A stretch of DNA of 64,000 bases from Pectobacterium sp. CFBP8739. Lineage in GTDB: Bacteria; Pseudomonadota; Gammaproteobacteria; Enterobacterales; Enterobacteriaceae. Below are positions 1 through 8,592 of this stretch, in pieces (within the stretch, counting starts at the first letter, position 1; each line of letters opens with the position of its first letter). The notes beneath the pieces were generated by a model. It searched no databases. It saw only the letters and a program-made list of their open reading frames with translations, and was not told where the DNA came from. The DNA lies in assembly GCF_013449375.1 (NCBI RefSeq), contig NZ_JACDRR010000025.1, forward strand, positions 20,697-84,696. The letters are read 5' to 3'. The position numbers were made by a program, and so were the translations under genes.

Positions 1-329
1 GTGTGTAAACATAGCTCGACCCTATCTGGCGTTTTAAACAGCGACGTGATAGGTGGCACACAGGCATAAAATCGGCGAATAGCTTATCAGATTTTGTTCG
101 TTTTGTGGGGATATAAGCGGATAATCTTATTTAACGAAATGATAAATAAGTATTTTTTTATTAAATACAAATTTTCAGTTGCAATCGAGAAGTCTAAACA
201 ACGCTGCCAGAGAATAATCTATCCCCCGGCATTAGCCTGCGCTGAACCACCAGGTGCCAGGAAGCCGACGAGGGGCATCGGCTTCTAAGTAATCGAAATT
301 AAAGCACATTGACGCCGTTAAGCCGGCGG
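1..329. other. Gene-free AT-rich left edge
   Basis: I see no convincing gene here. The only long reading frame (about 94-288, plus) has no ribosome binding site, an unstructured composition and no recognisable motif. An 8-bp hairpin with arms at 261-268 and 278-285 lies just past the 3' end of the minus-strand dehydratase gene and could help end its transcript, although no clear U-tract follows in that direction. Confidence 0.5.
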
Positions 330-1580
330 TTAAGGTCGTGCCGCCGTGCCATCCGGCAAGCGTGCATTCGTCCATGACGGCAATCCACCTTCAACAGGGA
401 ATTGCTTCGCTTTTTGCTCATCGATATCAATCCCTAATCCTGGCTTATCGTTCAGGTACGCGTATCCGCCTTCAATATCTGGGCAGCCGGGGAAAACGTC
501 CCGTAGCGCTTCATTCATCGGCGTATATTCTTGAATACCCAGATTAGTAATGCTCATATCAATGTGCATATTCGCAACTACGCCGATAGGAGAGATATCC
601 CCCGGACCATGCCAGGCGGTTCTCACACCATGAAACTCGGCAAGTGTCGCCAGTTTTTTGGCTGGCGTAATCCCACCGATCATACTGATATGGCAGCGAA
701 TAAAATCAATCAGATGATTGGTTATCAGGTGCTTGTATTCGGCAACATGAACAAACAGTTCTCCCATCGCGATTGGAGTGGATGTTTGTTGGCGCATCAC
801 GCTAAGGAAATCAACATTCTCTGGCGCGACGGGGTCTTCAAGATAAAAGAGCTTGTAATCTTCCAGGGACTTCGCCATTTGCAACGCGGTAACCGGCGAT
901 ACCCGCTCATGAACATCATGAATAAATTCAACATCAAACCCAATCTTATTACGCAGATGATCGAAAAATGCCGGAATACTTCTGGCATAAGCATCAGGAT
1001 CGAAATAAATGCCAGGCGTCTTCGTTCTTGGTGAGCGCTTCGGCGTGATGTTGGCTTTATCCAACTGAGTGGCAATCAGTTTGAGGTCTTCCGTCCCGGC
1101 TCCACCGTACATACCCATCTGACAACGAACATACTGATACCCTTCTTCCATTGCCGCACGGATGTTATCTTCCGCCGCGACCGCATCCGCACCATCGCAA
1201 TGGCGATAAAGCGGAATACCGTCACGGCATTTGCCGCCCAGCAATTCATAGACCGGCAGGTTAGCGACTTTACCCTTGATATCCCACAGCGCCATATCGA
1301 TAGCCGAGATCGCATTGTTCATCACCGGCCCATTGCGCCAATAGCCGCTCACGACAGCGGACTGCCAGATATCTTCAATACGAGAAGGATCTTTTCCGAT
1401 CAGGAAAGGCTTCATGTACTCATTAATGGCCGCTTCAACCGCGAAAATACGTTGGGTGAAGGTTGCACATCCCAAACCGTATAAACCGTCCTGATTGGTT
1501 TCGACCTTGACGACAACCAGATCAATGCCACCCGGTGCCGTTAGAATCGTCTTTACGTTTGTTATTTTCAGATCACTCAT
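330..1580 (-). CDS. Enolase-superfamily sugar-acid dehydratase, RspA/ManD type
   Basis: Cytoplasmic Mg-dependent acid-sugar dehydratase of the mannonate dehydratase (ManD/RspA) subgroup, predicted to turn an aldonate into a 2-keto-3-deoxy acid. The 416-aa length fits the family (about 400). Metal ligands appear as Asp222 in HDVHE, Glu248 in YLEDP and Glu274 in MGELF; His224 and His324 (AWHGPGD) are the expected acid/base residues, and Arg152 and Tyr158 sit on the active-site loop. I chose the ATG at 1580 because a GAGGA motif lies 6 nt upstream; an in-frame GTG at 1586 sits directly against it. The gene is divergent from an SDR gene, an LgoT-like transporter and a GntR regulator, so it belongs to one catabolic unit. 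The substrate cannot be read from sequence: relatives act on mannonate or gluconate, or show no activity. The family call is firm. Confidence 0.88.
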   Translation of the reverse strand: MSDLKITNVKTILTAPGGIDLVVVKVETNQDGLYGLGCATFTQRIFAVEAAINEYMKPFLIGKDPSRIEDIWQSAVVSGYWRNGPVMNNAISAIDMALWDIKGKVANLPVYELLGGKCRDGIPLYRHCDGADAVAAEDNIRAAMEEGYQYVRCQMGMYGGAGTEDLKLIATQLDKANITPKRSPRTKTPGIYFDPDAYARSIPAFFDHLRNKIGFDVEFIHDVHERVSPVTALQMAKSLEDYKLFYLEDPVAPENVDFLSVMRQQTSTPIAMGELFVHVAEYKHLITNHLIDFIRCHISMIGGITPAKKLATLAEFHGVRTAWHGPGDISPIGVVANMHIDMSITNLGIQEYTPMNEALRDVFPGCPDIEGGYAYLNDKPGLGIDIDEQKAKQFPVEGGLPSWTNARLPDGTAARP

Positions 1581-1636
1581 TTTCACTCCTCAACTCAGCG
1601 AATTTACCACACGTTGTACCGCTGTGGACAATACAT

Positions 1637-1660
1637 ATTTGTAAGTCGTCCTACAAATTA
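1637..1660. promoter_or_regulatory. Candidate GntR operator (dehydratase side)
   Basis: A perfect 7-bp inverted repeat (ATTTGTA at 1637-1643, TACAAAT at 1652-1658) overlaps the 17-mer at 1644-1660. That 17-mer recurs with one mismatch at 1875-1891. Both copies contain a match to the FadR-family operator pattern TnGTnnnACnA (TCGTCCTACAA at 1646-1656). It lies about 60 nt upstream of the dehydratase start. The binding protein is inferred to be the GntR regulator encoded at 4100-4858. Confidence 0.6.
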
Positions 1661-1710
1661 CGGGTGTTATATCACGCTTTCTTTACAGAGATATTCTGAG
1701 GATATCATTA

Positions 1711-1726
1711 TGTGATAGAGATCAAA
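1711..1726. promoter_or_regulatory. Candidate CRP site
   Basis: TGTGATAGAGATCAAA matches the CRP pattern TGTGA-N6-TCACA with one mismatch in the right half. It lies centrally in the divergent gap, about 190 nt upstream of the SDR start and 130 nt upstream of the dehydratase start. Catabolite control of a sugar-acid cluster is expected, but the site is inferred from the motif alone. Confidence 0.45.
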
Positions 1727-1874
1727 CTTCATTATTTAAAAAAATAAAAAACATATTATTCAACTAATTAGATTAATATAAATAGCCATGACTCATAGAT
1801 GCTGTGATCTTTGTTGCAAATTTATGAGTGAGATATTGATTTTATCAAGACGAAAATCCAACCTTTAAAAAGAC

Positions 1875-1891
1875 AGTCGTCATACAAATTA
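1875..1891. promoter_or_regulatory. Candidate GntR operator (oxidoreductase side)
   Basis: This 17-mer repeats the one at 1644-1660 with a single change and keeps the TnGTnnnACnA pattern (TCGTCATACAA at 1877-1887). It ends about 18 nt before the SDR start codon, a position suited to repression. Here the left inverted-repeat arm is not conserved. Confidence 0.55.
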
Positions 1892-1909
1892 AACGAGTGA
1901 GGAAACAAC

Positions 1910-2677
1910 ATGTCCGCTTTATTTGATTTAACCGGGAAAACAGCGTTGGTAACAGGTTCTGCACGTGGACTGGGCTTTGCCTACGCTGAGGGCCTTGCGG
2001 CTGCGGGTGCACGGGTCATCCTGAATGATATTCGCGATACACTGCTGGTCGCATCAGTGAATACGCTAACAAGCAAGGGCTACGATGCGCGTGGCGTAGC
2101 TTTTGACGTTACCGATGAACAGGCGATTGAGGAAGCTTTTAGCAAACTGGATGCAGAAGGGATCCATGTTGATATCCTGATCAATAACGCAGGGATTCAG
2201 TACCGCAAACCGATGGTCGAACTGGAGTTGGAAAATTGGCAAAAGGTGATCGACACCAACCTGACCAGCGCATTCTTGGTCTCTCGCACTGCGGCGAAAC
2301 GGATGATTGCACGCAACAGTGGCGGCAAAATCATTAATATCGGTTCACTCACCAGCCAAGCGGCCCGTCCGACCGTCGCCCCATACACAGCAGCAAAAGG
2401 TGGCATCAAAATGCTCACCTGCTCGATGGCCGCAGAATGGGCACAGTTTAATATCCAGACCAACGCCATTGGACCAGGCTACATTATGACCGACATGAAC
2501 ACGGCGCTTATCGAAGACAAGCAGTTCGATAGCTGGGTGAAAAGCAGTAACCCTTCTCAGCGTTGGGGGCGTCCTGAAGAGCTAATAGGCACCGCCGTCT
2601 TCTTATCATCCAAATCATCAGATTATATCAACGGGCAAATTATTTACGTTGATGGCGGTTGGCTCGCAGTGCTGTAA
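1910..2677 (+). CDS. SDR oxidoreductase, gluconate 5-dehydrogenase (IdnO)-like
   Basis: A 255-aa classical short-chain dehydrogenase/reductase. The nucleotide-binding motif TGSARGLG is at residues 15-22, NNAG at 92-95, and the catalytic Ser146, Tyr159 and Lys163 are all present. The protein aligns along its full length with E. coli IdnO (5-keto-D-gluconate reductase), including the C-terminal RWGRPEELIGTAVFLSS-type segment. An AGTGAGGAAACAAC ribosome-binding region precedes the ATG. It is first in a plus-strand set with an LgoT-like transporter and a GntR regulator, and is divergent from the dehydratase. The likely role is interconversion of a keto-aldonate and an aldonate before dehydration. 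The exact substrate is unknown. Confidence 0.87.
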   Translation: MSALFDLTGKTALVTGSARGLGFAYAEGLAAAGARVILNDIRDTLLVASVNTLTSKGYDARGVAFDVTDEQAIEEAFSKLDAEGIHVDILINNAGIQYRKPMVELELENWQKVIDTNLTSAFLVSRTAAKRMIARNSGGKIINIGSLTSQAARPTVAPYTAAKGGIKMLTCSMAAEWAQFNIQTNAIGPGYIMTDMNTALIEDKQFDSWVKSSNPSQRWGRPEELIGTAVFLSSKSSDYINGQIIYVDGGWLAVL

Positions 2678-2732
2678 TTTACACCTACTGTCATTCGTTA
2701 AGCGAATGACAGTAATTAAACGGGAAAACATC

Positions 2733-4019
2733 ATGAATCAAAATATACAAAAAAAGTTAGCGCCAATTCGCTGGCGTAAGTTAATTCCACTAGCATTTAT
2801 TACTTATAGCCTTGCCTATCTCGATCGTGCTAATTATGGATTTGGCGCAGCTTCTGGTCTGGCTGAGGATCTTAATATCACACCAGGGATTTCCTCACTA
2901 TTGGGCGCACTGTTCTTCCTTGGGTATTTTTTCTTTCAGGTGCCAGGTGGTATTTATGCTGAAAAAAGAAGTGCCAAAAAACTTATTTTTTGGAGTTTAA
3001 TTCTCTGGGGGATATTAGCAACGGCGACCGGTATGGTCCACGACGTTAAGGTGCTGGCAGTTATTCGCTTCCTGCTTGGCGTGGCTGAAAGTGTCGTGAT
3101 GCCTGCTATGCTTGTTTTTTTAAGTCATTGGTTTACTAAGAAAGAAAGGTCAAAAGCCAACACCTTCCTTTTTCTTGGCAACCCCATCACCGTACTTTGG
3201 ATGTCAGTTCTGTCAGGCTACCTCGTTGATGCCTTTGGCTGGCGCGGTATGTTTATTATAGAAGGCGTCCCCGCTATTATCTGGGCTGCTATATGGTGGT
3301 TTGTGTTTGTTGACCGTCCCACGGATGCGAAATGGTTAACAGAGCAAGAAAAAGAAGATATTGAAACAGCACTGGCAGCCGAACAAACCAATATTAAAGA
3401 AATTAAAAACTACAGCGAAGCATTTCGCTCCAGAAAAGTCTTATCACTCTCTTTTATACATTTCTTCTGGAATATTGGGATGTATGGTTTCATTATGTGG
3501 TTACCCTCTATTTTGAAATCAGCATCTGGATTGAGCATCGTAGCAACAGGTTGGCTATCTGCTGCACCCTACTTATTAGCTGTGCCACTTATGTTAGGTG
3601 CATCTTGGTATTCAGATAAATTTCTGAACCGTAAAATCATTGTTCTTCTGTTCTTAGGATTGGGCGCAATCTGCTTTATTGGGTCGTTTACCGTTGGAGC
3701 ATCCAATTTCTGGCTCTCGTATGTCTTGCTAATGGTTGCCGGTGGTGCGATGTATACTCCTTACGGACCATTCTTTGCCGCAATACCGGAAATGATCCCG
3801 CGTAATGTAATGGCTGGTGCGATGGCATTTATCGTAAGCTTTGGTGCTTTAGGTTCATTTGTCGGTTCATGGATTGTCGGTTATCTGAATGGCTTAACAG
3901 GTGGTCCAGGTGCTTCTTATGTCTTTATGGGGGCATCACTGGTTGTAGCTGTGCTACTCACTTCGCTCACCTCATTTAACACTAAAAAATCCACAGCAGT
4001 AAAAGTACAAACTTGTTAA
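2733..4019 (+). CDS. MFS sugar-acid transporter, LgoT/YjjL-like
   Basis: A 428-aa inner-membrane permease of the anion:cation symporter family of the major facilitator superfamily, with about 12 hydrophobic segments. Near the N-terminus, YLDRANYGF is followed by GISSLLGALFFLGYFFFQ. This, the LGNPITVLWMS segment and the MYTPYGPFFA segment resemble E. coli LgoT (L-galactonate transporter) closely. I chose the ATG at 2733 because it gives the family N-terminus; an upstream in-frame ATG at 2649 would overlap the SDR gene and add unrelated sequence. The gap to the SDR gene is 55 nt and holds a short direct sequence echo (gtcattcgttaagcgaatgac), possibly a weak hairpin. Substrate by analogy: a hexonate or keto-hexonate. 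Confidence 0.88.
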   Translation: MNQNIQKKLAPIRWRKLIPLAFITYSLAYLDRANYGFGAASGLAEDLNITPGISSLLGALFFLGYFFFQVPGGIYAEKRSAKKLIFWSLILWGILATATGMVHDVKVLAVIRFLLGVAESVVMPAMLVFLSHWFTKKERSKANTFLFLGNPITVLWMSVLSGYLVDAFGWRGMFIIEGVPAIIWAAIWWFVFVDRPTDAKWLTEQEKEDIETALAAEQTNIKEIKNYSEAFRSRKVLSLSFIHFFWNIGMYGFIMWLPSILKSASGLSIVATGWLSAAPYLLAVPLMLGASWYSDKFLNRKIIVLLFLGLGAICFIGSFTVGASNFWLSYVLLMVAGGAMYTPYGPFFAAIPEMIPRNVMAGAMAFIVSFGALGSFVGSWIVGYLNGLTGGPGASYVFMGASLVVAVLLTSLTSFNTKKSTAVKVQTC

Positions 4020-4025
4020 GATCGG

Positions 4026-4049
4026 GCGCCCGCTTGGGCGCTTTGATTT
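4026..4049 (+). terminator. Probable terminator after the transporter gene
   Basis: A 6-bp GC hairpin (GCGCCC at 4026-4031, GCTT loop, GGGCGC at 4036-4041) is followed by TTTGATTTT. It lies 7 nt after the transporter stop codon and before the regulator, which may therefore have its own promoter. Confidence 0.6.
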
Positions 4050-4099
4050 TAAAAATGATATATTGTGTGGCGTTTCTAAACTGACTGCGGATATCTATA

Positions 4100-4858
4100 T
4101 TGAGCATAAAATCAATTCAAAAACAGAATGTTGTAAATGAAATTTATGATCAGATAAGCGAAAAATTACTGGATGGTAGTTGGGCGCCGGCTAGCCGTTT
4201 ACCCTCAGAAGCCGAGCTAGCTACCTCATTTAACGTCAGTCGAGTCAGCGTTCGCAGCGCGGTGCAGCGTTTTCGTGACTTGGGGATTGTTGTGACGCGG
4301 CAAGGCAGCGGCAGTTATGTGAGCGAGAACTTCACGCCTCAGATGTTGAGTAACGATCCCCGCCCAATAATGCATCTGAGCCGCGAAGAATTTCACGATA
4401 TGATGATTTTCCGTCAGACTGTAGAGTTCAAATGCGTGGAACTCGCAGTCATGCACGCCACCGCTGAAGACATTCGCCAGCTAGAAGATGCGCTGAACAG
4501 TATGCTAATCAACAAAGGCGACTACAAAAAGTATTCGGAAGCGGACTACAAGTTTCATCTGGCGATTGTAAGAGCATCGCACAACAGCGTTTTTTACAAC
4601 GTAATGAATTCAATTAAAGACATCTATTACTACTATCTTGAAGAGCTTAACCGTGCGCTCGGTATCACCCTTGAAAGCGTGGAAGCCCATATCAAGGTCT
4701 ACATGGCGATCAAAAATCGTGATGCCAGTACGGCGGTAGAAGTGCTCAATGAAGCAATGTCAGGCAATGTTATTGCCATCGAAAAAATTAAATCAGCAGA
4801 TACAGTTGCTATAAAAGATCTGCCAGTTGGAGACTCAACTGGTGAAATAAATCAGTAA
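4100..4858 (+). CDS. GntR-family (FadR subfamily) transcriptional regulator
   Basis: A 252-aa DNA-binding regulator. The N-terminal winged helix (about 10-75) shows the GntR signature LPSEAELATSFNVSRVSVRSA and RQGSGSYV. The C-terminal helical FCD domain (about 95-225) carries the acid- and His-rich pattern EADYKFHLAIVRASHN expected to bind a metal and a sugar-acid effector. No in-frame ATG exists near the N-terminus; the TTG at 4100 gives the right family start but has only a weak CGGA upstream, so the start is uncertain. Its position behind the transporter and the two TnGTnnnACnA sites in the divergent promoter region make it the likely regulator of the cluster, comparable in layout to E. 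coli lgoR. Confidence 0.85.
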   Translation: MSIKSIQKQNVVNEIYDQISEKLLDGSWAPASRLPSEAELATSFNVSRVSVRSAVQRFRDLGIVVTRQGSGSYVSENFTPQMLSNDPRPIMHLSREEFHDMMIFRQTVEFKCVELAVMHATAEDIRQLEDALNSMLINKGDYKKYSEADYKFHLAIVRASHNSVFYNVMNSIKDIYYYYLEELNRALGITLESVEAHIKVYMAIKNRDASTAVEVLNEAMSGNVIAIEKIKSADTVAIKDLPVGDSTGEINQ

Positions 4859-4877
4859 GCAGGCTGCACAGATAAAA

Positions 4878-5382
4878 GGGCTTTGTGGCATTAAACGTCA
4901 GTTCAGGTAATATACTGGTTTTTCAAAATGTTGCCTGGCCATATATTTGATCAAAAAATCCCTTAAACGCCTGCATTATCCGTCCATGTCATTACTCAGT
5001 GTGTTTGCTTGTATAGGGATGATAGCTTGAGCCTCTGCAATTTGAAAAAGATGGCGTCTGAACCAGACCTTTCACCACCATAGACGTCACCTAGGACGCC
5101 ACTGGCGTATAGATGAGATCTACATTAAAGTTAAAATACCGATACAAGGCTGGCGGCACTGTCGGCCAAGCGATTGACTTTCAGCTGACGGCGGAACGAG
5201 AGATTGCAATTGCACTGAGCTTTTTCAGAAAAACCATACGTCATCATGACGGACCGGAAATCGTCACCTTTGATAAGGGTACCGCTAATACAGCAGTTCT
5301 GGCCAGACTCAATAACGACAAAGCAGATGAAGAGACCATTATGCTCAAGCAGCGTAACTACCTGAATAATCGAAAACGTTAA
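4878..5382 (+). pseudogene. Eroded IS6-family insertion sequence and transposase
   Basis: The last part (5102-5382) translates as WRIDEIYIKLK...YRYKAGG followed by AIDFQLTAEREIAIALSFFRK and TFDKGTANTAVLARLN. This is the DDE core of IS6-type transposases (compare WRMDETYIKVKG...DFLLTAKRDAKAAKRF...TDK.PAN). The frame ends at YLNNRKR, where intact proteins continue with about 60 more residues. Upstream, DNA at about 4975-5055 still resembles the IS6 helix-turn-helix region (CVCLYRDDSLSLCNLKKM against CVRWYLRYALSYRDIEEM) but with stops and an internal deletion. GGGCTTTGTGGCA at 4878-4890 may be the left terminal repeat. No right end is visible. It is inactive and could not move by itself. Confidence 0.7.
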
Positions 5383-5422
5383 GTTTTACTGACTTGCCAC
5401 TGCTAATGCGACAGAGCCAAAT

Positions 5423-5453
5423 AAAAAACCCGGTGACCAGCACCGGGTTTTTT
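5423..5453 (-). terminator. Terminator of the rplM-rpsI operon
   Basis: A perfect 13-bp stem (5423-5435 with 5441-5453) and 5-nt loop, with A-run and T-run flanks that make it bidirectional. It lies 30 nt beyond the rpsI stop on the minus strand. The IS6 remnant ends about 40 nt away on the other side. Confidence 0.9.
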
Positions 5454-5483
5454 GCATTGATTTCGCTGCAAAGCAGCCAGAAA

Positions 5484-5879
<396 letters not shown>

Positions 5880-5891
5880 CTATAATCCCGA

Positions 5892-6520
<629 letters not shown>

Positions 6521-6557
6521 TTTTCACACGAAAATGACTAAAAAACCGCAGCCTGCA

Positions 6558-7715
6558 TTACGCCAAATGGGGCTGTCGTAAGTATTCTTCACTTTGCATT
6601 TCCTGCAAACGGGATAGACAACGCTGATATTCAAATTTCAGGTGCTCTCCCTGATAAATATCAAACATGGATGCCTGCGCAGAAATAATCAATTTGATGC
6701 GGCGCTCGTAGCACTCATCCACCAGCGCCAGAAAACGGCGGGCCGTGTTTTCTTCCTTCGTTTCCATCACCGTCACATTGTGCAGCAGCATCGTGTGGTA
6801 GAGACGCGAAAGCGCGATGTAATCATTCTGGCTGCGCGCTTCAGTACACAGCGTGTGGAAATCGACCGCCAGCACCCCCTCACTCACACCAAGTGTCGCC
6901 AACGGGCGATGATTGACTTCCAGCACCGGCCCCGGCGTCTGCCACGGTTTCCCGGTCAGGCGAGTGAACATCTGCTGCATCGCAGCATCCGTCTTTTCAT
7001 CCAGCGGAGAAAGATAAAGGTGTGCCTGCGTTAGCGTACGCAGACGATAATCGATACCTGCATCGACATTACGCACTTCACAATGCTGTTTAATCAGCTC
7101 AATCGCTGGAAGAAAACGTGCACGTTGTAATCCATTGCGGTAGAGATCGTCCGGCGGAATATTTGATGTCGCCACCAGCGCAATACCGCGAGCAAACAGC
7201 GCACGCAGCAGCTCAGCCAACAACATCGCATCGGTAATATCAGAGACGAAGAATTCATCGAAACACAAGACGTCGGTTTCAGCCTTAAAACCATCAGCCA
7301 CTTTCTCCAGCGGATTTTCCTGCCCCTGAAACTGATTCAACTCTTCATGCACACGCAGCATAAAACGGTGAAAATGCAGGCGCATCTTGCGTTCAGCCGG
7401 CAAGCTGTGGAAAAACATATCCATCAGCCAGGTTTTACCGCGCCCGACGCCGCCCCACATGTACAGCCCTTGAACTGGAGCTGATTCGCGTTTATTACGC
7501 CGCCCCAGCCAGCTACGCCATTTCCCCACACGGTCAGATGCCCCCGCATCGCCATCAGCAGCGCGTTCACATAACGCCTGATGTATCGCCTCCAGGCGCA
7601 CAACGGTTTGCCGTTGCACCTCGTCCGGCTGATATTCACCAGCGGAAAGCGCCTGCTGATAAAGCGCCAAGGGTGTTGTTTGCTGTTGTGTTGTCTGTGG
7701 AATAACCATAGCCAT
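6558..7715 (-). CDS. zapE: Cell division ATPase ZapE (AFG1-like)
   Basis: A 385-aa P-loop ATPase of the AFG1/LACE1 family that in E. coli (YhcM, 375 aa) joins the Z-ring and destabilises FtsZ polymers under stress. Walker A GGVGRGKT is at residues 88-95 and Walker B DVLCFDEFF at 148-156. The arginine-rich YRNGLQRARFLPAI segment and the C-terminal RCLSRLQEMQSEEYL are conserved. The ATG at 7715 is preceded by AGGGA; a second ATG two codons on is possible. It is divergent from zapG, another division factor. Confidence 0.95.
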   Translation of the reverse strand: MAMVIPQTTQQQTTPLALYQQALSAGEYQPDEVQRQTVVRLEAIHQALCERAADGDAGASDRVGKWRSWLGRRNKRESAPVQGLYMWGGVGRGKTWLMDMFFHSLPAERKMRLHFHRFMLRVHEELNQFQGQENPLEKVADGFKAETDVLCFDEFFVSDITDAMLLAELLRALFARGIALVATSNIPPDDLYRNGLQRARFLPAIELIKQHCEVRNVDAGIDYRLRTLTQAHLYLSPLDEKTDAAMQQMFTRLTGKPWQTPGPVLEVNHRPLATLGVSEGVLAVDFHTLCTEARSQNDYIALSRLYHTMLLHNVTVMETKEENTARRFLALVDECYERRIKLIISAQASMFDIYQGEHLKFEYQRCLSRLQEMQSEEYLRQPHLA

Positions 7716-7930
7716 CGCAATCCCTGAGAAAAAAGTTAGTCGTGTTTTGCTGTGTGTTGCCGTCGATTTAAGCCGTAATCGTCGCAGTTAACAACCTTGA
7801 TGTCTGCGGTAGGTCAACATTCCTTTCTGTCATCGAGCATCAGGATTCCACTCAGGCAAGGTTAACGGTTATAGTGACTATTATTAAGTGAAAAACCCTA
7901 CGGGACAACGACGTCAAAATAGGAGCGATT

Positions 7931-8335
7931 ATGACTTGGGAGTATGCGCTGATAGGTTTAGTTGTCGGTATTATTATTGGTGCTGTAGCCATGCGCTTTG
8001 GTAACCGTAAGTTGCGGCAACAGCAGGTCTTGCAGAATGAGCTGGAGAAAAGCAAAACCGAACTGGAAGATTATCGTCAGGAATTGGTGGGTCACTTCGC
8101 CCGCAGTGCGGAGCTGCTGGATAACATGGCGGATGATTATCGTCAGCTTTATCAGCACATGGCGAAAAGCTCCAATAATCTGCTACCTCACGTTCCCGGT
8201 CAGGATAATCCGTTTAAATATCGTCTGACCGAATCAGAAGCCGATAACGATCAGGCTCCGGTGAACATGCCGCCGCGCGATTATTCCGACGGTGCATCAG
8301 GCCTGCTGCGGGGCGAACGCCCGATTCGCAAGTAA
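7931..8335 (+). CDS. zapG: Inner-membrane division protein ZapG (YhcB)
   Basis: A 134-aa protein with one N-terminal membrane helix (about residues 5-22, ALIGLVVGIIIGAVAM), then a charged coiled-coil (about 28-60) and a flexible C-terminal tail. E. coli YhcB/ZapG (132 aa) links division, envelope growth and cell shape. TAGGAGCGATT is the ribosome-binding region before the ATG. It lies between divergent zapE and downstream degQ as in E. coli. Confidence 0.93.
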   Translation: MTWEYALIGLVVGIIIGAVAMRFGNRKLRQQQVLQNELEKSKTELEDYRQELVGHFARSAELLDNMADDYRQLYQHMAKSSNNLLPHVPGQDNPFKYRLTESEADNDQAPVNMPPRDYSDGASGLLRGERPIRK

Positions 8336-8349
8336 TTCAGTTTCCCTCT

Positions 8350-8376
8350 AAGCGTGAGGCAGTCTGCCTCACGCTT
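8350..8376 (+). terminator. Terminator after zapG
   Basis: A 12-bp perfect stem (8350-8361 with 8365-8376) and 3-nt loop start 14 nt after the zapG stop, followed by a pyrimidine-rich run (tcccctctcttgttct). Confidence 0.75.
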
Positions 8377-8592
8377 TCCCCTCTCTTGTTCTACGCTTAA
8401 AACGCTCGTACGTTTAAGACGCATACCACAGGCTGCCATCGTCCGATCACGCACTAAAACGCGATAGTTACAATCTGCTGACGAAACAGCAGTGAACTTT
8501 ACACATTGATCGCCAGTCTGACTCTTCACCGTGTCTTTAAGTTTATATATCATCGTTTTATTCATCCGCAGGCCGTGAGAGAGTTAATAACA

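Noticed and set aside
1..80. Sigma-54-like TGGCAC...GC pattern near 53-70
   Set aside because: The spacing between the GG and GC elements is 7, not 10, so it does not fit a -24/-12 promoter.
94..288. 64-codon plus-strand frame at the left edge
   Set aside because: No ribosome site, AT-rich start and no motif; chance frame.
2649..2732. Upstream start for the LgoT-like transporter
   Set aside because: It overlaps the SDR gene and adds residues not found in LgoT; the ATG at 2733 gives the family N-terminus.
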